A stretch of DNA of 14,845 nucleotides from Candidatus Eiseniibacteriota bacterium (lineage in GTDB: Bacteria > JAFGKV01), in the NCBI GenBank assembly GCA_025453925.1, contig JALOPK010000042.1:1-14845 (forward strand), read 5' to 3'. The position numbers were made by a program, and so were the translations under genes. A model generated the notes under the pieces. It was not told the origin of the DNA. It saw only the letters and a list, made by a program, of their open reading frames with translations, and searched no databases. This document shows, piece by piece, positions 1 to 6,419 of the stretch; the first letter of the stretch is position 1, and each line of letters begins with the position of its first letter.

Positions 1-384
1 CCCCGCGTGGCCTATCTGGGGCGGTGGGCACTGGCGGTCTACATCGGCTACTTCGTGGGCGTGGAGCTGATGCAGCGGCTGCACGGCGACGTACTGCCGC
101 AAGTGCGGGACACCATGCTGCCCGTGAACAGCTTCTCATTTGCGTCATTGCAGAACCTGCTCATCATCCTGGGAGTGCTCTCCGTACTGGTCTACTTCTA
201 TTTCTCCCGGCCCCACACTGGTGTTCTGCGGCCCGTCAGCCGCATCGGCATATGGTTTATCATGATCTGCTTCGGCGCGAGCTTCGGGTATACCGTCATG
301 GCGCGTGTGTCGCTGCTGGTTGGCCGCCTCACTTTCCTCGTCGACACCTGGATTCGACCAACGATCGCCGCTGTCCTCGGGTGA
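1..384 (+). CDS. C-terminal part of a polytopic membrane protein (5' end outside window)
   Basis: The frame is open from the first base to the TGA at 382-384, so the gene probably begins upstream; the GTG at 7 is only the first possible start inside the window. Counting from that GTG, there are three clear hydrophobic segments at about residues 7-22, 48-66 and 80-98. The third ends in a Gly-rich 'FGASFGYTVMARVSLLVGR' stretch, and a fourth amphipathic stretch may follow. No catalytic motif is visible and I do not recognise a named family. It is presumably an inner-membrane protein of unknown function. The next gene starts about 25 bp downstream, so the two may be co-transcribed. Coding is well supported by composition and by the membrane pattern; function is unknown. 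Confidence 0.7.
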   Translation, partial: PRVAYLGRWALAVYIGYFVGVELMQRLHGDVLPQVRDTMLPVNSFSFASLQNLLIILGVLSVLVYFYFSRPHTGVLRPVSRIGIWFIMICFGASFGYTVMARVSLLVGRLTFLVDTWIRPTIAAVLG

Positions 385-409
385 GAGCGGAGAGGCACAG
401 CCAGCTTCC

Positions 410-1378
410 GTGCTCCTCATAACGGGCGCTACGGGATTCACGGGCGGCCATCTGGCGGCCCGTCTGCTGGCCGAGGGCGAACGCGTTCGGGTACTCGTTC
501 GCCATCCGGACAGACTGGCTCCGGGTATGCTGAACGCCGAGGTCTGTGTCGGGGATATCCGTGATCCCGATGCCTGCGCGAGGGCCGTCACAGGCAGCGA
601 TGTCGTGTACCATCTTGCCGCATCATACCGGGAAACCGGGTTCTCCGCGGAGGATCACTTCGCGGTCAATCTCGACGGGACCAAGCGTCTCTGCGATGCC
701 GCAGGCGAGGCAGGGGTCCGACGGTTCGTCTTCTGCAGCACGGTGGGTGTGCACGGGGAAGTCGCGGGACCTCCCGCCGACGAAGAGAGCCCCTTCGCCC
801 CGACCGACCCGTACCAGGAGAGCAAGTGCGAGGCGGAGCGCTACGTCCACGGTCATGGATCCCCGATGGAGCGCGTCGTCTTCCGACCCTCGGGCATCTA
901 CGGGCCGGGCGACACGAGGCTTCTCAAGTTCTTCCGGCTCATCGCCCGGGGCCGTTTCTTCATGATCGGCGACGGCACACCTCGGTACCATCTCACCTAC
1001 ATTGACGATCTCGTCCAGGGTATCCTTCTCTGCGGGAGGCATGATCGTGCGGCGGGCGAGATCCTCATTCTCGCAGGACCCGAAGCCCCCACCCTCAACG
1101 AATGGGCAGACATCGTTGCGCAGACTCTCGGAGTCCGCCGCCCCCGCTGGCATGTCCCCGTATGGCCATTCACGGCGGCAGCCGTCGTAGCCGAGACCGT
1201 GTGCGCCCCGCTGAACATCAGGCCGCCGCTGTTTCGCCGGCGAATGGACTTCTTCACCAAGAACCGGGAGTTCACTACCGCGAAGGCGAAGCGCGTGCTG
1301 GGCTTCACTCCATTGATCGGCGTACGCGAAGGCATGGCGCGGACCGCGCGATGGTATCAGAACCAGAGGCTGCTGTAG
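410..1378 (+). CDS. NAD(P)-dependent epimerase/dehydratase (extended SDR family)
   Basis: Extended short-chain dehydrogenase of about 322 residues, probably acting on a nucleotide-sugar or related hydroxyl/keto substrate in the cytoplasm. From the GTG at 410, the Rossmann signature TGATGFTGG lies at residues 5-13 (GxxGxxG). GDIRD at 48-52 matches the adenine-contact region, and the HLAA strand is at 68-71. The catalytic set is Ser110/Thr111 with Tyr135-x3-Lys139 (YQESK). A later PSGIYGPGD segment is typical of the epimerase/dehydratase branch. The frame is open back to 305, but only the GTG at 410 gives the standard N-terminus directly on the first beta strand; a purine-rich GGAGAGG lies 14 nt upstream. 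It resembles the dihydroflavonol-reductase/HpnA-like branch. The exact substrate cannot be read from the sequence. Confidence 0.85.
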   Translation: MLLITGATGFTGGHLAARLLAEGERVRVLVRHPDRLAPGMLNAEVCVGDIRDPDACARAVTGSDVVYHLAASYRETGFSAEDHFAVNLDGTKRLCDAAGEAGVRRFVFCSTVGVHGEVAGPPADEESPFAPTDPYQESKCEAERYVHGHGSPMERVVFRPSGIYGPGDTRLLKFFRLIARGRFFMIGDGTPRYHLTYIDDLVQGILLCGRHDRAAGEILILAGPEAPTLNEWADIVAQTLGVRRPRWHVPVWPFTAAAVVAETVCAPLNIRPPLFRRRMDFFTKNREFTTAKAKRVLGFTPLIGVREGMARTARWYQNQRLL

Positions 1379-1390
1379 CCGCGTCCTGAC

Positions 1391-1418
1391 TTGTGGCAGC
1401 GTGCCCGATGGCTATATT
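1391..1418 (+). promoter_or_regulatory. Possible sigma70-type promoter upstream of the repeat protein gene
   Basis: TTGTGG (1391-1396), a 16-nt spacer, then TATATT (1413-1418), in the 88-bp gap before the exported repeat protein. The -10 is good and the -35 matches only TTG. Placement about 50 bp upstream of the ATG at 1467 is sensible. A strong GGAGG (1456-1460) precedes that ATG by 6 nt. Confidence 0.4.
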
Positions 1419-1466
1419 GCATCATGCTCAGGGATGCCGTCTCACGACTAACACTGGAGGCGAGAG

Positions 1467-3275
1467 ATGCGCTGCACTGCGGCGATCACAGTAACTGCCG
1501 GCGTCGTTCTCAGCCTGGGCGCGGCGTATGCCGGTGTCACCGGCGGCGTGGTGAGCTCTCAGGAGGGATTCGTCTGGAATGAGCACCACCTCTGGCGAAT
1601 CGGCCAGTCACTGGTGGAGGTGCTTTCACCCGCGGGGCACCCCCTGGCGGGCATCCAGGGCGCCTGCAAGGTGCGTGCGGGGACCCTCGCATGGAGTGAT
1701 TCCTCCCTCTATTTGCTTACCTCTCCGGCCACGGAGTACCGCTTGCCCGGGGGCCTCCCGGTCGTGGGGCTTAGGGGCGTCGTAGTGCCCCTGGAGGACC
1801 CGGTCGGGTGGACTGATGATGCGGTGTGGTCACTGGCGTCCCAATGCCGTGAGTATCTCGATGCCGCGGGAGGTCACATTGAGGGCTTGGTCGGTGCGGC
1901 TCGCAGCGGTGAACGGCTCATCGGCTGGAACAAGGGGCATGTCTACCAGATGGGGACCACCTCGCTGGAGCTGCTCGATCTCGCGCTTGAACCCATCGCG
2001 GATCTCGGCGGTATGGTGGCGACCTCAACCACTGCGTTCGGATGGAACCCTACGCACGTGTACTACCTGACCCCGGTCTCGCAGGAAGCCCTTGTCCCCG
2101 GCGGCGGAGCGCTCGGCGGGGTACGCGGAATGGTGTCCGCGGGTGAGTATGCTGTCGCCTGGACCGACAGTGGGGTATGGAAGGTGGGCCTGCCCTCCGT
2201 CAGCTACCAGACTGCGGAGGGGGGCGCCCTGGAGGGCGTGCACATGGTGTCCCGGGTACCGGGCTCGCTGGTAGCGTGTTCTGCCTCGCGCACCTGGCGT
2301 CTGACCACTCCAGCGGCAGACTACCGACACGGGGACGGGACTCCGTTGGGTGGCGTGCGGGGGCTGGCCTCCAACGATCTTTCCACTGTTGCATGGACCG
2401 CCGATGCTGCATACCAGCTTGCAGGCACCACCGCCCTCGAGTACCTGACTGCGGGCGGCGAACCAGTGGAGGGAATCCACGGAGTGGTCTGGACGAACAC
2501 CGCGTGGATCGCCTGGGGATCGGGACGAGCGTGGGTCCTCCGTAACCCCACGGTTCCCTACCGCACTGCCGCAGGCGACACCCTCTCCGGGGTGCTGGGC
2601 GTCGTGCTCGGTTCCGATCTCGTTGGAGTCTCGCGTCCTATCGCGTTCTGCCGCGACGGCCTGTTCACCCTCTCCACCGACGGAAGCGCGCTTCCCTACC
2701 TGCTCCCCGACGGTCAGTCCGTAGAGCTGGTTCCCGACGATCAGGTGGAGGAGGCTGTCGCCGTGCTCACCAGCCTCAGCCCTCTGGATGCCGACACCTC
2801 GGGATTCACCGCGGGTGTGGGACGGGCGAGCAGCCGCTCGGGGGTTGACGCCGTTGCCGTTGGATCGACATGGGCGGGCGGGTCAGGGCCGGCATCTCAC
2901 TGGTTGGTGGCGGGGTCGTCGTCGTTCGGCCTGGGTCTGCGATTCGGGGAATCGCGCAGCATCCATCTGGAGAGCACCGCATCGCTGATCTGGGTCGCCT
3001 TCGGCGGGCTTTCGGCACGAGCCGCCCCGGTCGCGTATGATCTTTCGGTTCAGCCGAATCCCTGGCGCACGGGGTTCAGAGTCTCGCTGAAGGGCGCGGA
3101 CACTGGCGCGGAAGTGGGGCTTTACGACCTCGCGGGGCGTTCGGTGGGCCATTGGCGCATCGGCGGTGACGGTGCGTGGCTGTACCCATGCCCGATTCCG
3201 CCGGGAGCCTACCTGCTAAGGGTGCGGGGCTTCGAGGGAGGTTCTGCCGCGCGCTCCCTGGTGCACCTGCGGTGA
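1467..3275 (+). CDS. Exported repeat protein: ten ~39-residue repeats plus C-terminal sorting-like domain
   Basis: 602 residues. The N-terminus (MRCTAAITVTAGVVLSLGAAYA) is a signal peptide with probable cleavage after AYA. Residues 24-421 divide without gaps into tandem units: seven of exactly 39, one of 40, one of 39, and a degenerate last unit of about 46. Each unit starts with V/L/I-x-G. Trp is at unit position 14 (8 of 9 clean copies), Trp/Tyr at position 20 (9 of 9), and Gly at positions 34 and 39. The size and pattern suggest a beta-propeller-like or beta-solenoid fold, but I do not recognise the family. After a Gly/Ser-rich region, residues from about 526 (LSVQPNPWRTG) to the end form a compact beta domain (VGLYDLAGRSV, PPGAYLLRV) of the type IX-secretion sorting/FlgD-Ig-like kind. 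It is likely a cell-surface or secreted protein. The start is supported by GGAGG six nt upstream. Confidence 0.85.
   Translation: MRCTAAITVTAGVVLSLGAAYAGVTGGVVSSQEGFVWNEHHLWRIGQSLVEVLSPAGHPLAGIQGACKVRAGTLAWSDSSLYLLTSPATEYRLPGGLPVVGLRGVVVPLEDPVGWTDDAVWSLASQCREYLDAAGGHIEGLVGAARSGERLIGWNKGHVYQMGTTSLELLDLALEPIADLGGMVATSTTAFGWNPTHVYYLTPVSQEALVPGGGALGGVRGMVSAGEYAVAWTDSGVWKVGLPSVSYQTAEGGALEGVHMVSRVPGSLVACSASRTWRLTTPAADYRHGDGTPLGGVRGLASNDLSTVAWTADAAYQLAGTTALEYLTAGGEPVEGIHGVVWTNTAWIAWGSGRAWVLRNPTVPYRTAAGDTLSGVLGVVLGSDLVGVSRPIAFCRDGLFTLSTDGSALPYLLPDGQSVELVPDDQVEEAVAVLTSLSPLDADTSGFTAGVGRASSRSGVDAVAVGSTWAGGSGPASHWLVAGSSSFGLGLRFGESRSIHLESTASLIWVAFGGLSARAAPVAYDLSVQPNPWRTGFRVSLKGADTGAEVGLYDLAGRSVGHWRIGGDGAWLYPCPIPPGAYLLRVRGFEGGSAARSLVHLR
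1536..2729 (+). repeat. Protein-level tandem repeat, 39 codons (117 bp) per unit, ~10 units
   Basis: Unit boundaries start at codons 24, 63, 102, 141, 180, 219, 258, 297, 337 and 376 of the exported protein. The period is conserved almost perfectly in length while the DNA has diverged. This suggests old internal duplication held by structural constraint, not recent slippage. The conserved skeleton is hydrophobic-x-G ... A/G-W (13-14) ... W/Y (20) ... G (34) ... G (39). Unit 7 has Cys in place of the Trp. The last unit has an insertion and has lost the Trp. Confidence 0.85.
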
Positions 3276-3327
3276 TCCTGCGACGTGGGTGCGTCCGGTA
3301 GACGCTTCCCCTGCGAAGGCGGGCTCG

Positions 3328-4020
3328 ATGATCACTGTTGACGAAGTGCGGACGCGCCTGGGTGTGGTGCGAGAACAGATCGCCCGCGCTGCGGAACGGG
3401 TGCGCCGGGATCCTCGTGACGTTACCGTGGTCGCGGTCACGAAGGGCTGGCCTGCAGAGGCGGTGCGGACGGCCATAGAAGCGGGAATCACCGACATCGG
3501 GGAGAACCGCGTGCAGGAAGCAGCGGGCAAGGCCTCCGTGCTGGTCCCGGGCACCAGGTTCCATTTGGTGGGCCATCTCCAGAGCAATAAGGCGGCAAAG
3601 GCCGCGGCGATGTTCGATGTGATCCATTCGGTGGCCTCGGCCGAACTGGCTGCTGCCATCGATGCCGCGGCTCGGGGATCAGGGCGGTGCATCGAGGTGC
3701 TCGTTCAGGTCAACGTGGCCCGCGACCCCGCGAAGTCCGGGTTGTTCGAGCCTGCAGTCGGCGAGGTGCTCGCGCGCCTGGAACCTCTTCGGAGCATCAG
3801 GGTTGTTGGCCTTATGACAATTGGTCCTCTTGCGCAGAGTCCCGATGATTCCCGGCCGGTGTTCCGGACCCTTCGGGAGCTACGGGATCGTCTGGCTCCG
3901 GGGTTTCCGGGGCTTCGCCACCTGTCCATGGGAATGTCATCCGACTATGCGGTGTCCGTGGAGGAGGGCGCAACCATGGTGCGTATCGGTACGGCCCTTT
4001 TCGGACCGCGGACGAGTTAG
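3328..4020 (+). CDS. yggS: YggS/PROSC-family pyridoxal 5'-phosphate-binding protein
   Basis: 230 residues, the normal family length. The family binds PLP in a TIM barrel, has no known catalytic turnover and buffers intracellular PLP. Visible landmarks are VVAVTKG with the PLP lysine at residue 39, GENRVQEA, HLVGHLQSNKA, VLVQVNVARDPAKSGL, GLMTIGPL and the phosphate-binding end LSMGMSSDYAVSVEEGATMVRIGTALFG. The frame extends upstream to a GTG at 3289. The ATG at 3328 fits the family N-terminus and has GAAGG at 3315-3319, 8 nt away. divIVA begins 15 bp after the stop, so the two are probably co-transcribed; yggS (ylmE) next to divIVA is a widely conserved arrangement. A solid assignment. Confidence 0.95.
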   Translation: MITVDEVRTRLGVVREQIARAAERVRRDPRDVTVVAVTKGWPAEAVRTAIEAGITDIGENRVQEAAGKASVLVPGTRFHLVGHLQSNKAAKAAAMFDVIHSVASAELAAAIDAAARGSGRCIEVLVQVNVARDPAKSGLFEPAVGEVLARLEPLRSIRVVGLMTIGPLAQSPDDSRPVFRTLRELRDRLAPGFPGLRHLSMGMSSDYAVSVEEGATMVRIGTALFGPRTS

Positions 4021-4035
4021 AACGGGGAGAAAACG

Positions 4036-4503
4036 GTGGAAGAAACCCTTTCCGAGTTGGCGCTCCACAGTTTCAAGAAGAGCCTTCGGGGCTACAATGT
4101 GGACGAGGTCGACAGCTACCTCGAACTCATCGATCACCGGGTCCACAACCTGCAGAAGGAACTGGATGAGTTGCGAAGGGAGAACGAGGGACTCAAGTCG
4201 GAACTCCGCAAGTACCAGCGGGTTGAGAGCGCCCTGCAGGAGACCCTCGTCGAGACCAAGCGGAACGCCGAGATGATCCGCAAGACCGCCGAGAAAGAGG
4301 CGGACCTGGTACTGGAGAAGGCGGAGCAGGAAGCGACGAAGCGGGTCATGGTCGTGCAGATGGCCGTGTCCAAGCTCACGAGGGAAGTCGAGGATCTCGA
4401 ACGGCGACGGATGGACTATGTCGATAAACTCCGCAGCCTCGCCGAGCGCCAGCTCAGCCTGCTTCGGTTCTACGAAGAGGCGGACGGCCCAGGATCCACG
4501 TAG
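4036..4503 (+). CDS. divIVA: DivIVA-domain coiled-coil protein
   Basis: 155 residues. Begins with GTG at 4036, preceded by GGGGAG (4024-4029) at 6-nt spacing. The N-terminal membrane-curvature-sensing domain is unmistakable: FKKSLRGYNVDEVDSYLE at about residues 12-29. It is followed by a long charged coiled coil (ELDELRRENEGLKSEL... through about residue 145) with no transmembrane segment. DivIVA proteins assemble at negatively curved membrane (poles, septa) and recruit partners for division or polar growth. Here the context yggS-divIVA-lspA supports a cell-division/envelope role. In a diderm FCB-like lineage the exact function is uncertain. No SepF or YggT gene lies between it and yggS, unlike in Gram-positive clusters. 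Confidence 0.93.
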   Translation: MEETLSELALHSFKKSLRGYNVDEVDSYLELIDHRVHNLQKELDELRRENEGLKSELRKYQRVESALQETLVETKRNAEMIRKTAEKEADLVLEKAEQEATKRVMVVQMAVSKLTREVEDLERRRMDYVDKLRSLAERQLSLLRFYEEADGPGST

Positions 4504-4803
4504 GTGATCCGCTCCACCTGGTTCTCGCTCGGGCGCGACTGATCGCGGAACTCGACCCTGAATGCCGAACGGGTTCTGTTTTGCCCGGGTGTTGTGATGG
4601 TTTGCTGGAGCAGGAGACCTTGCCCGTGATGGAGCCGGGGATGGGTGGACGCGGCGGCGCATGCTCTCAGCGCTTGTGGCCCGGGCGCTCGCTTCGGGCT
4701 CCGCACCACACCCTTTCGCGTAGGCTCGCCCAAGGTCATCCCTTCGCATGATCATGCCCGATCAGCCGACTCTGGACCGCATCGTATCGATCGAGGCGCG
4801 GTG
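4504..4803. other. 300-bp gap with no convincing gene between divIVA and lspA
   Basis: No reading frame here has convincing coding character or a recognisable product, apart from the upstream extension of the lspA frame, which lacks any LspA homology. No tRNA-like fold was seen. Small elements present are a 5-bp hairpin GGATC/GATCC spanning the divIVA stop (4492-4510), a cobalamin-riboswitch-like B12-box word CAGGAGACC-T-TGCC at 4611-4624, and a T-box-like word GGGTGGACGCGG at 4643-4654. Neither is complete enough to call. This is the place where ileS sits in many genomes with this gene order. Confidence 0.5.
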
Positions 4804-5298
4804 ATGCGGATGATCTGGTTGCCGGGCACCGCGACCGCCGCCGCCGTGCTGGCATGCGACCAGGCCACCAAGGCTGCCGTCAGCGCCCATCTTTCGCTGT
4901 ATGAGAGCATACCGGTCATCGGCCAGGTGGTGCGCATCACTCACGTGAGGAATTCGGGGATCGCCTTCGGGCTCTCCCTCGGGGTGCTCAACGGCACGTT
5001 CCTCACGATTCTGACCGCAGTCGGCGTTGCCGCCATCGGTGTCTATCTGGTCCGCCAGAGTTTTCTGTGCGTGGGCAGATCGATGATGGTCGGGTTGATT
5101 CTGGGCGGCGCCATGGGCAACCTGTTGGATAGGTTTCGCTTGGGTGAAGTGGTGGACTTTCTGGACGTCGGCCTTCCCAATCTTCGCTGGCCGGTGTTCA
5201 ACGTCGCCGACAGCGTCGTCGTCATCGGCGTCGTGCTTCTGATGCTGGCCGACCGGCGCGACTCGCGCCCGTCGCGTCCGCCAGATACGGAAACCTGA
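4804..5298 (+). CDS. lspA: Signal peptidase II (prolipoprotein signal peptidase)
   Basis: 164 residues. Inner-membrane aspartyl protease that cleaves the signal peptide of diacylglyceryl-modified prolipoproteins just before the lipobox Cys. Visible motifs are ACDQATKAAV near the N-terminus, HVRNSGIAFGLSL (NxGxAF, residues about 50-55), GGAMGNLLDR (101-110), VVDFLD with catalytic Asp118, and WPVFNVADS with catalytic Asp136. The 18-residue spacing between the two Asp matches the family dyad. Four membrane helices are evident. The frame is open upstream to 4645, but the ATG at 4804 (GAGG at 4793-4796, 7 nt) gives the standard N-terminus; a GTG at 4801 is the alternative. A substrate is encoded in this window, the TPR lipoprotein at 9606. 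The pseudouridine synthase follows after 134 bp. Confidence 0.95.
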   Translation: MRMIWLPGTATAAAVLACDQATKAAVSAHLSLYESIPVIGQVVRITHVRNSGIAFGLSLGVLNGTFLTILTAVGVAAIGVYLVRQSFLCVGRSMMVGLILGGAMGNLLDRFRLGEVVDFLDVGLPNLRWPVFNVADSVVVIGVVLLMLADRRDSRPSRPPDTET

Positions 5299-5379
5299 CG
5301 TGCCGCCGCCGGTCCGCGGGCAGTCGGCCTCCCGGCCCGGGCGAGGATCCCCCAGACGATCGCCTGCCAGTAATCCCGT

Positions 5380-5423
5380 CGCCGCGATCCCCCGGCGGCG
5401 CTCCTTCGGGGATTTCGTCCCCG
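5380..5423 (+). promoter_or_regulatory. Two adjacent hairpins just upstream of the pseudouridine synthase start
   Basis: CGCCGC (5380-5385) pairs with GCGGCG (5395-5400) around a 9-nt loop. CGGGGA (5407-5412) pairs with TCCCCG (5418-5423) around TTTCG. The GGGGAT at 5408-5413 could instead pair with ATCCCC at 5387-5392, so two mutually exclusive folds exist. The second hairpin ends 10 nt before the start at 5433, where a ribosome-binding site would lie, and no clear Shine-Dalgarno is visible. There is no T-tract, so a terminator is less likely. Confidence 0.35.
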
Positions 5424-5432
5424 CCTCTGTTG

Positions 5433-6404
5433 ATGCCGCCTGAGTTCTGGGTCTCCGAATCGGAGGCGGGGTACCGTCTCGATCTGGTGCTCCACGGGCG
5501 GAATACCGAGCACAGCAGACAAGCGGCTCAACGGTGGATACGGCACGGCCTTGTGTCCGTCGACGGCAGGGAGGGGAAGCCGGGGATGAGGCTGGCGTTG
5601 GGACAGAAGGTCTGCTACGAAGTGCTGGAGCCCGCTCCGGCCACCGTGCCTCCTGAGGCCCTCCCGCTGGATGTGGTGTTTGAGGATGCGCACATCGTGG
5701 TGGTCAACAAACGGGCGGGCATGGTGGTCCATCCGGCCGGACCGCTTCGAACTGGCACCTTGGTGAACGCGTTGCTTGACCGTTACGGCGATCTGCCTGC
5801 CCCCGGGGGGCCTGATCGCCCGGGTATCGTGCACCGCCTCGACAAGGGCACCAGCGGCCTCATGGTCGTCGCCCGTACCGAGCCTGCCTATGTCGGCCTG
5901 GTTGCCCAGATCGCCGCCCGCGACATGTCACGCACGTACCGGGCAGTCGTCTGGGGCATCATCCCGGAGGATCAGGGCGTCGTTGACCACCCGGTGGGCA
6001 GGAGCAGTCGCGACCGTACACGAATGGCAGCCGTCTCACGGGGCAAACCGGCGCGCACTTCCTTCTCTGTGAGCTGCCGCTGGGATGTGGCGATGGAGCT
6101 TGCAGTCTGCCTGGATACCGGTCGAACCCACCAGATCCGAGTGCACATGGCATGGCTTGGGCACCCCGTGGTCGGCGATGCGGAGTATGGCGGACGGCGT
6201 TCCGCCATATGTGCCCTCACGCCGGCCCGCCGACCGGCCGCGAGCGCGCTCCTGGAAGTCATGGCGAGGCCTGCCCTGCACTCCTGGCGGTTGCGGTTCG
6301 CCCATCCGGTCGGTGGGCGCCCCATGGCCTTCGAGGCCACCCCCCCCAAGGATTTCGAAGCGCTCAGGTTGGCGCTGAACGAGCAGTTCCCTCCCAGGAA
6401 CTGA
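5433..6404 (+). CDS. RluA/RluD-family 23S rRNA pseudouridine synthase
   Basis: 323 residues, close to E. coli RluD (326). It isomerises specific uridines in structured RNA to pseudouridine. Domains in order are an N-terminal S4-like RNA-binding domain (about residues 10-70, with RLDLVLHGRNTEHSRQAAQ and LVSVDGR), then the catalytic domain. The latter has DAHIVVVNKRAGMVVHP, motif II GIVHRLDKGTSGL with catalytic Asp137, GRTHQIRVHMAWLGHPVVGDAEYG, and a final ALHSWRLRFAHPVGG. RluD (positions 1911/1915/1917) is the most likely subfamily from S4 presence, length and location after lspA, the classic lspA-rluD neighbourhood. Site specificity cannot be proven from sequence, so no symbol is given. The ATG at 5433 is chosen; a TTG lies just before it. 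The gene faces the GHMP kinase gene convergently with only 15 bp between them. Confidence 0.92.
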   Translation: MPPEFWVSESEAGYRLDLVLHGRNTEHSRQAAQRWIRHGLVSVDGREGKPGMRLALGQKVCYEVLEPAPATVPPEALPLDVVFEDAHIVVVNKRAGMVVHPAGPLRTGTLVNALLDRYGDLPAPGGPDRPGIVHRLDKGTSGLMVVARTEPAYVGLVAQIAARDMSRTYRAVVWGIIPEDQGVVDHPVGRSSRDRTRMAAVSRGKPARTSFSVSCRWDVAMELAVCLDTGRTHQIRVHMAWLGHPVVGDAEYGGRRSAICALTPARRPAASALLEVMARPALHSWRLRFAHPVGGRPMAFEATPPKDFEALRLALNEQFPPRN

Positions 6405-6417
6405 AGACTTCCTTCAG
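6401..6417. terminator. Small hairpin at the convergent gene junction
   Basis: CTGAAG (6401-6406) and CTTCAG (6412-6417) form a 6-bp stem with a 5-nt loop, covering the + gene's stop codon and most of the 15-bp space before the - gene's stop. There is no T-tract on either side, so bidirectional termination is only a possibility. Confidence 0.3.
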
Positions 6418-6419
6418 GA

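Noticed and set aside
4608-4625. Cobalamin riboswitch
   Set aside because: Only the B12-box word is close, with an extra T. The other conserved elements are not convincing and the downstream genes (lspA, pseudouridine synthase) are not B12-related. Kept only as a weak observation.
3937-4755. Long - strand open frame (272 codons) opposite divIVA
   Set aside because: It lies antisense to an unmistakable DivIVA gene, has no recognisable motif, and is explained by high GC reducing stop codons.
5043-5834. Long - strand open frame (263 codons) across lspA and the pseudouridine synthase
   Set aside because: It spans two well-supported + strand genes, is Arg/His/Pro-rich and has no domain character.
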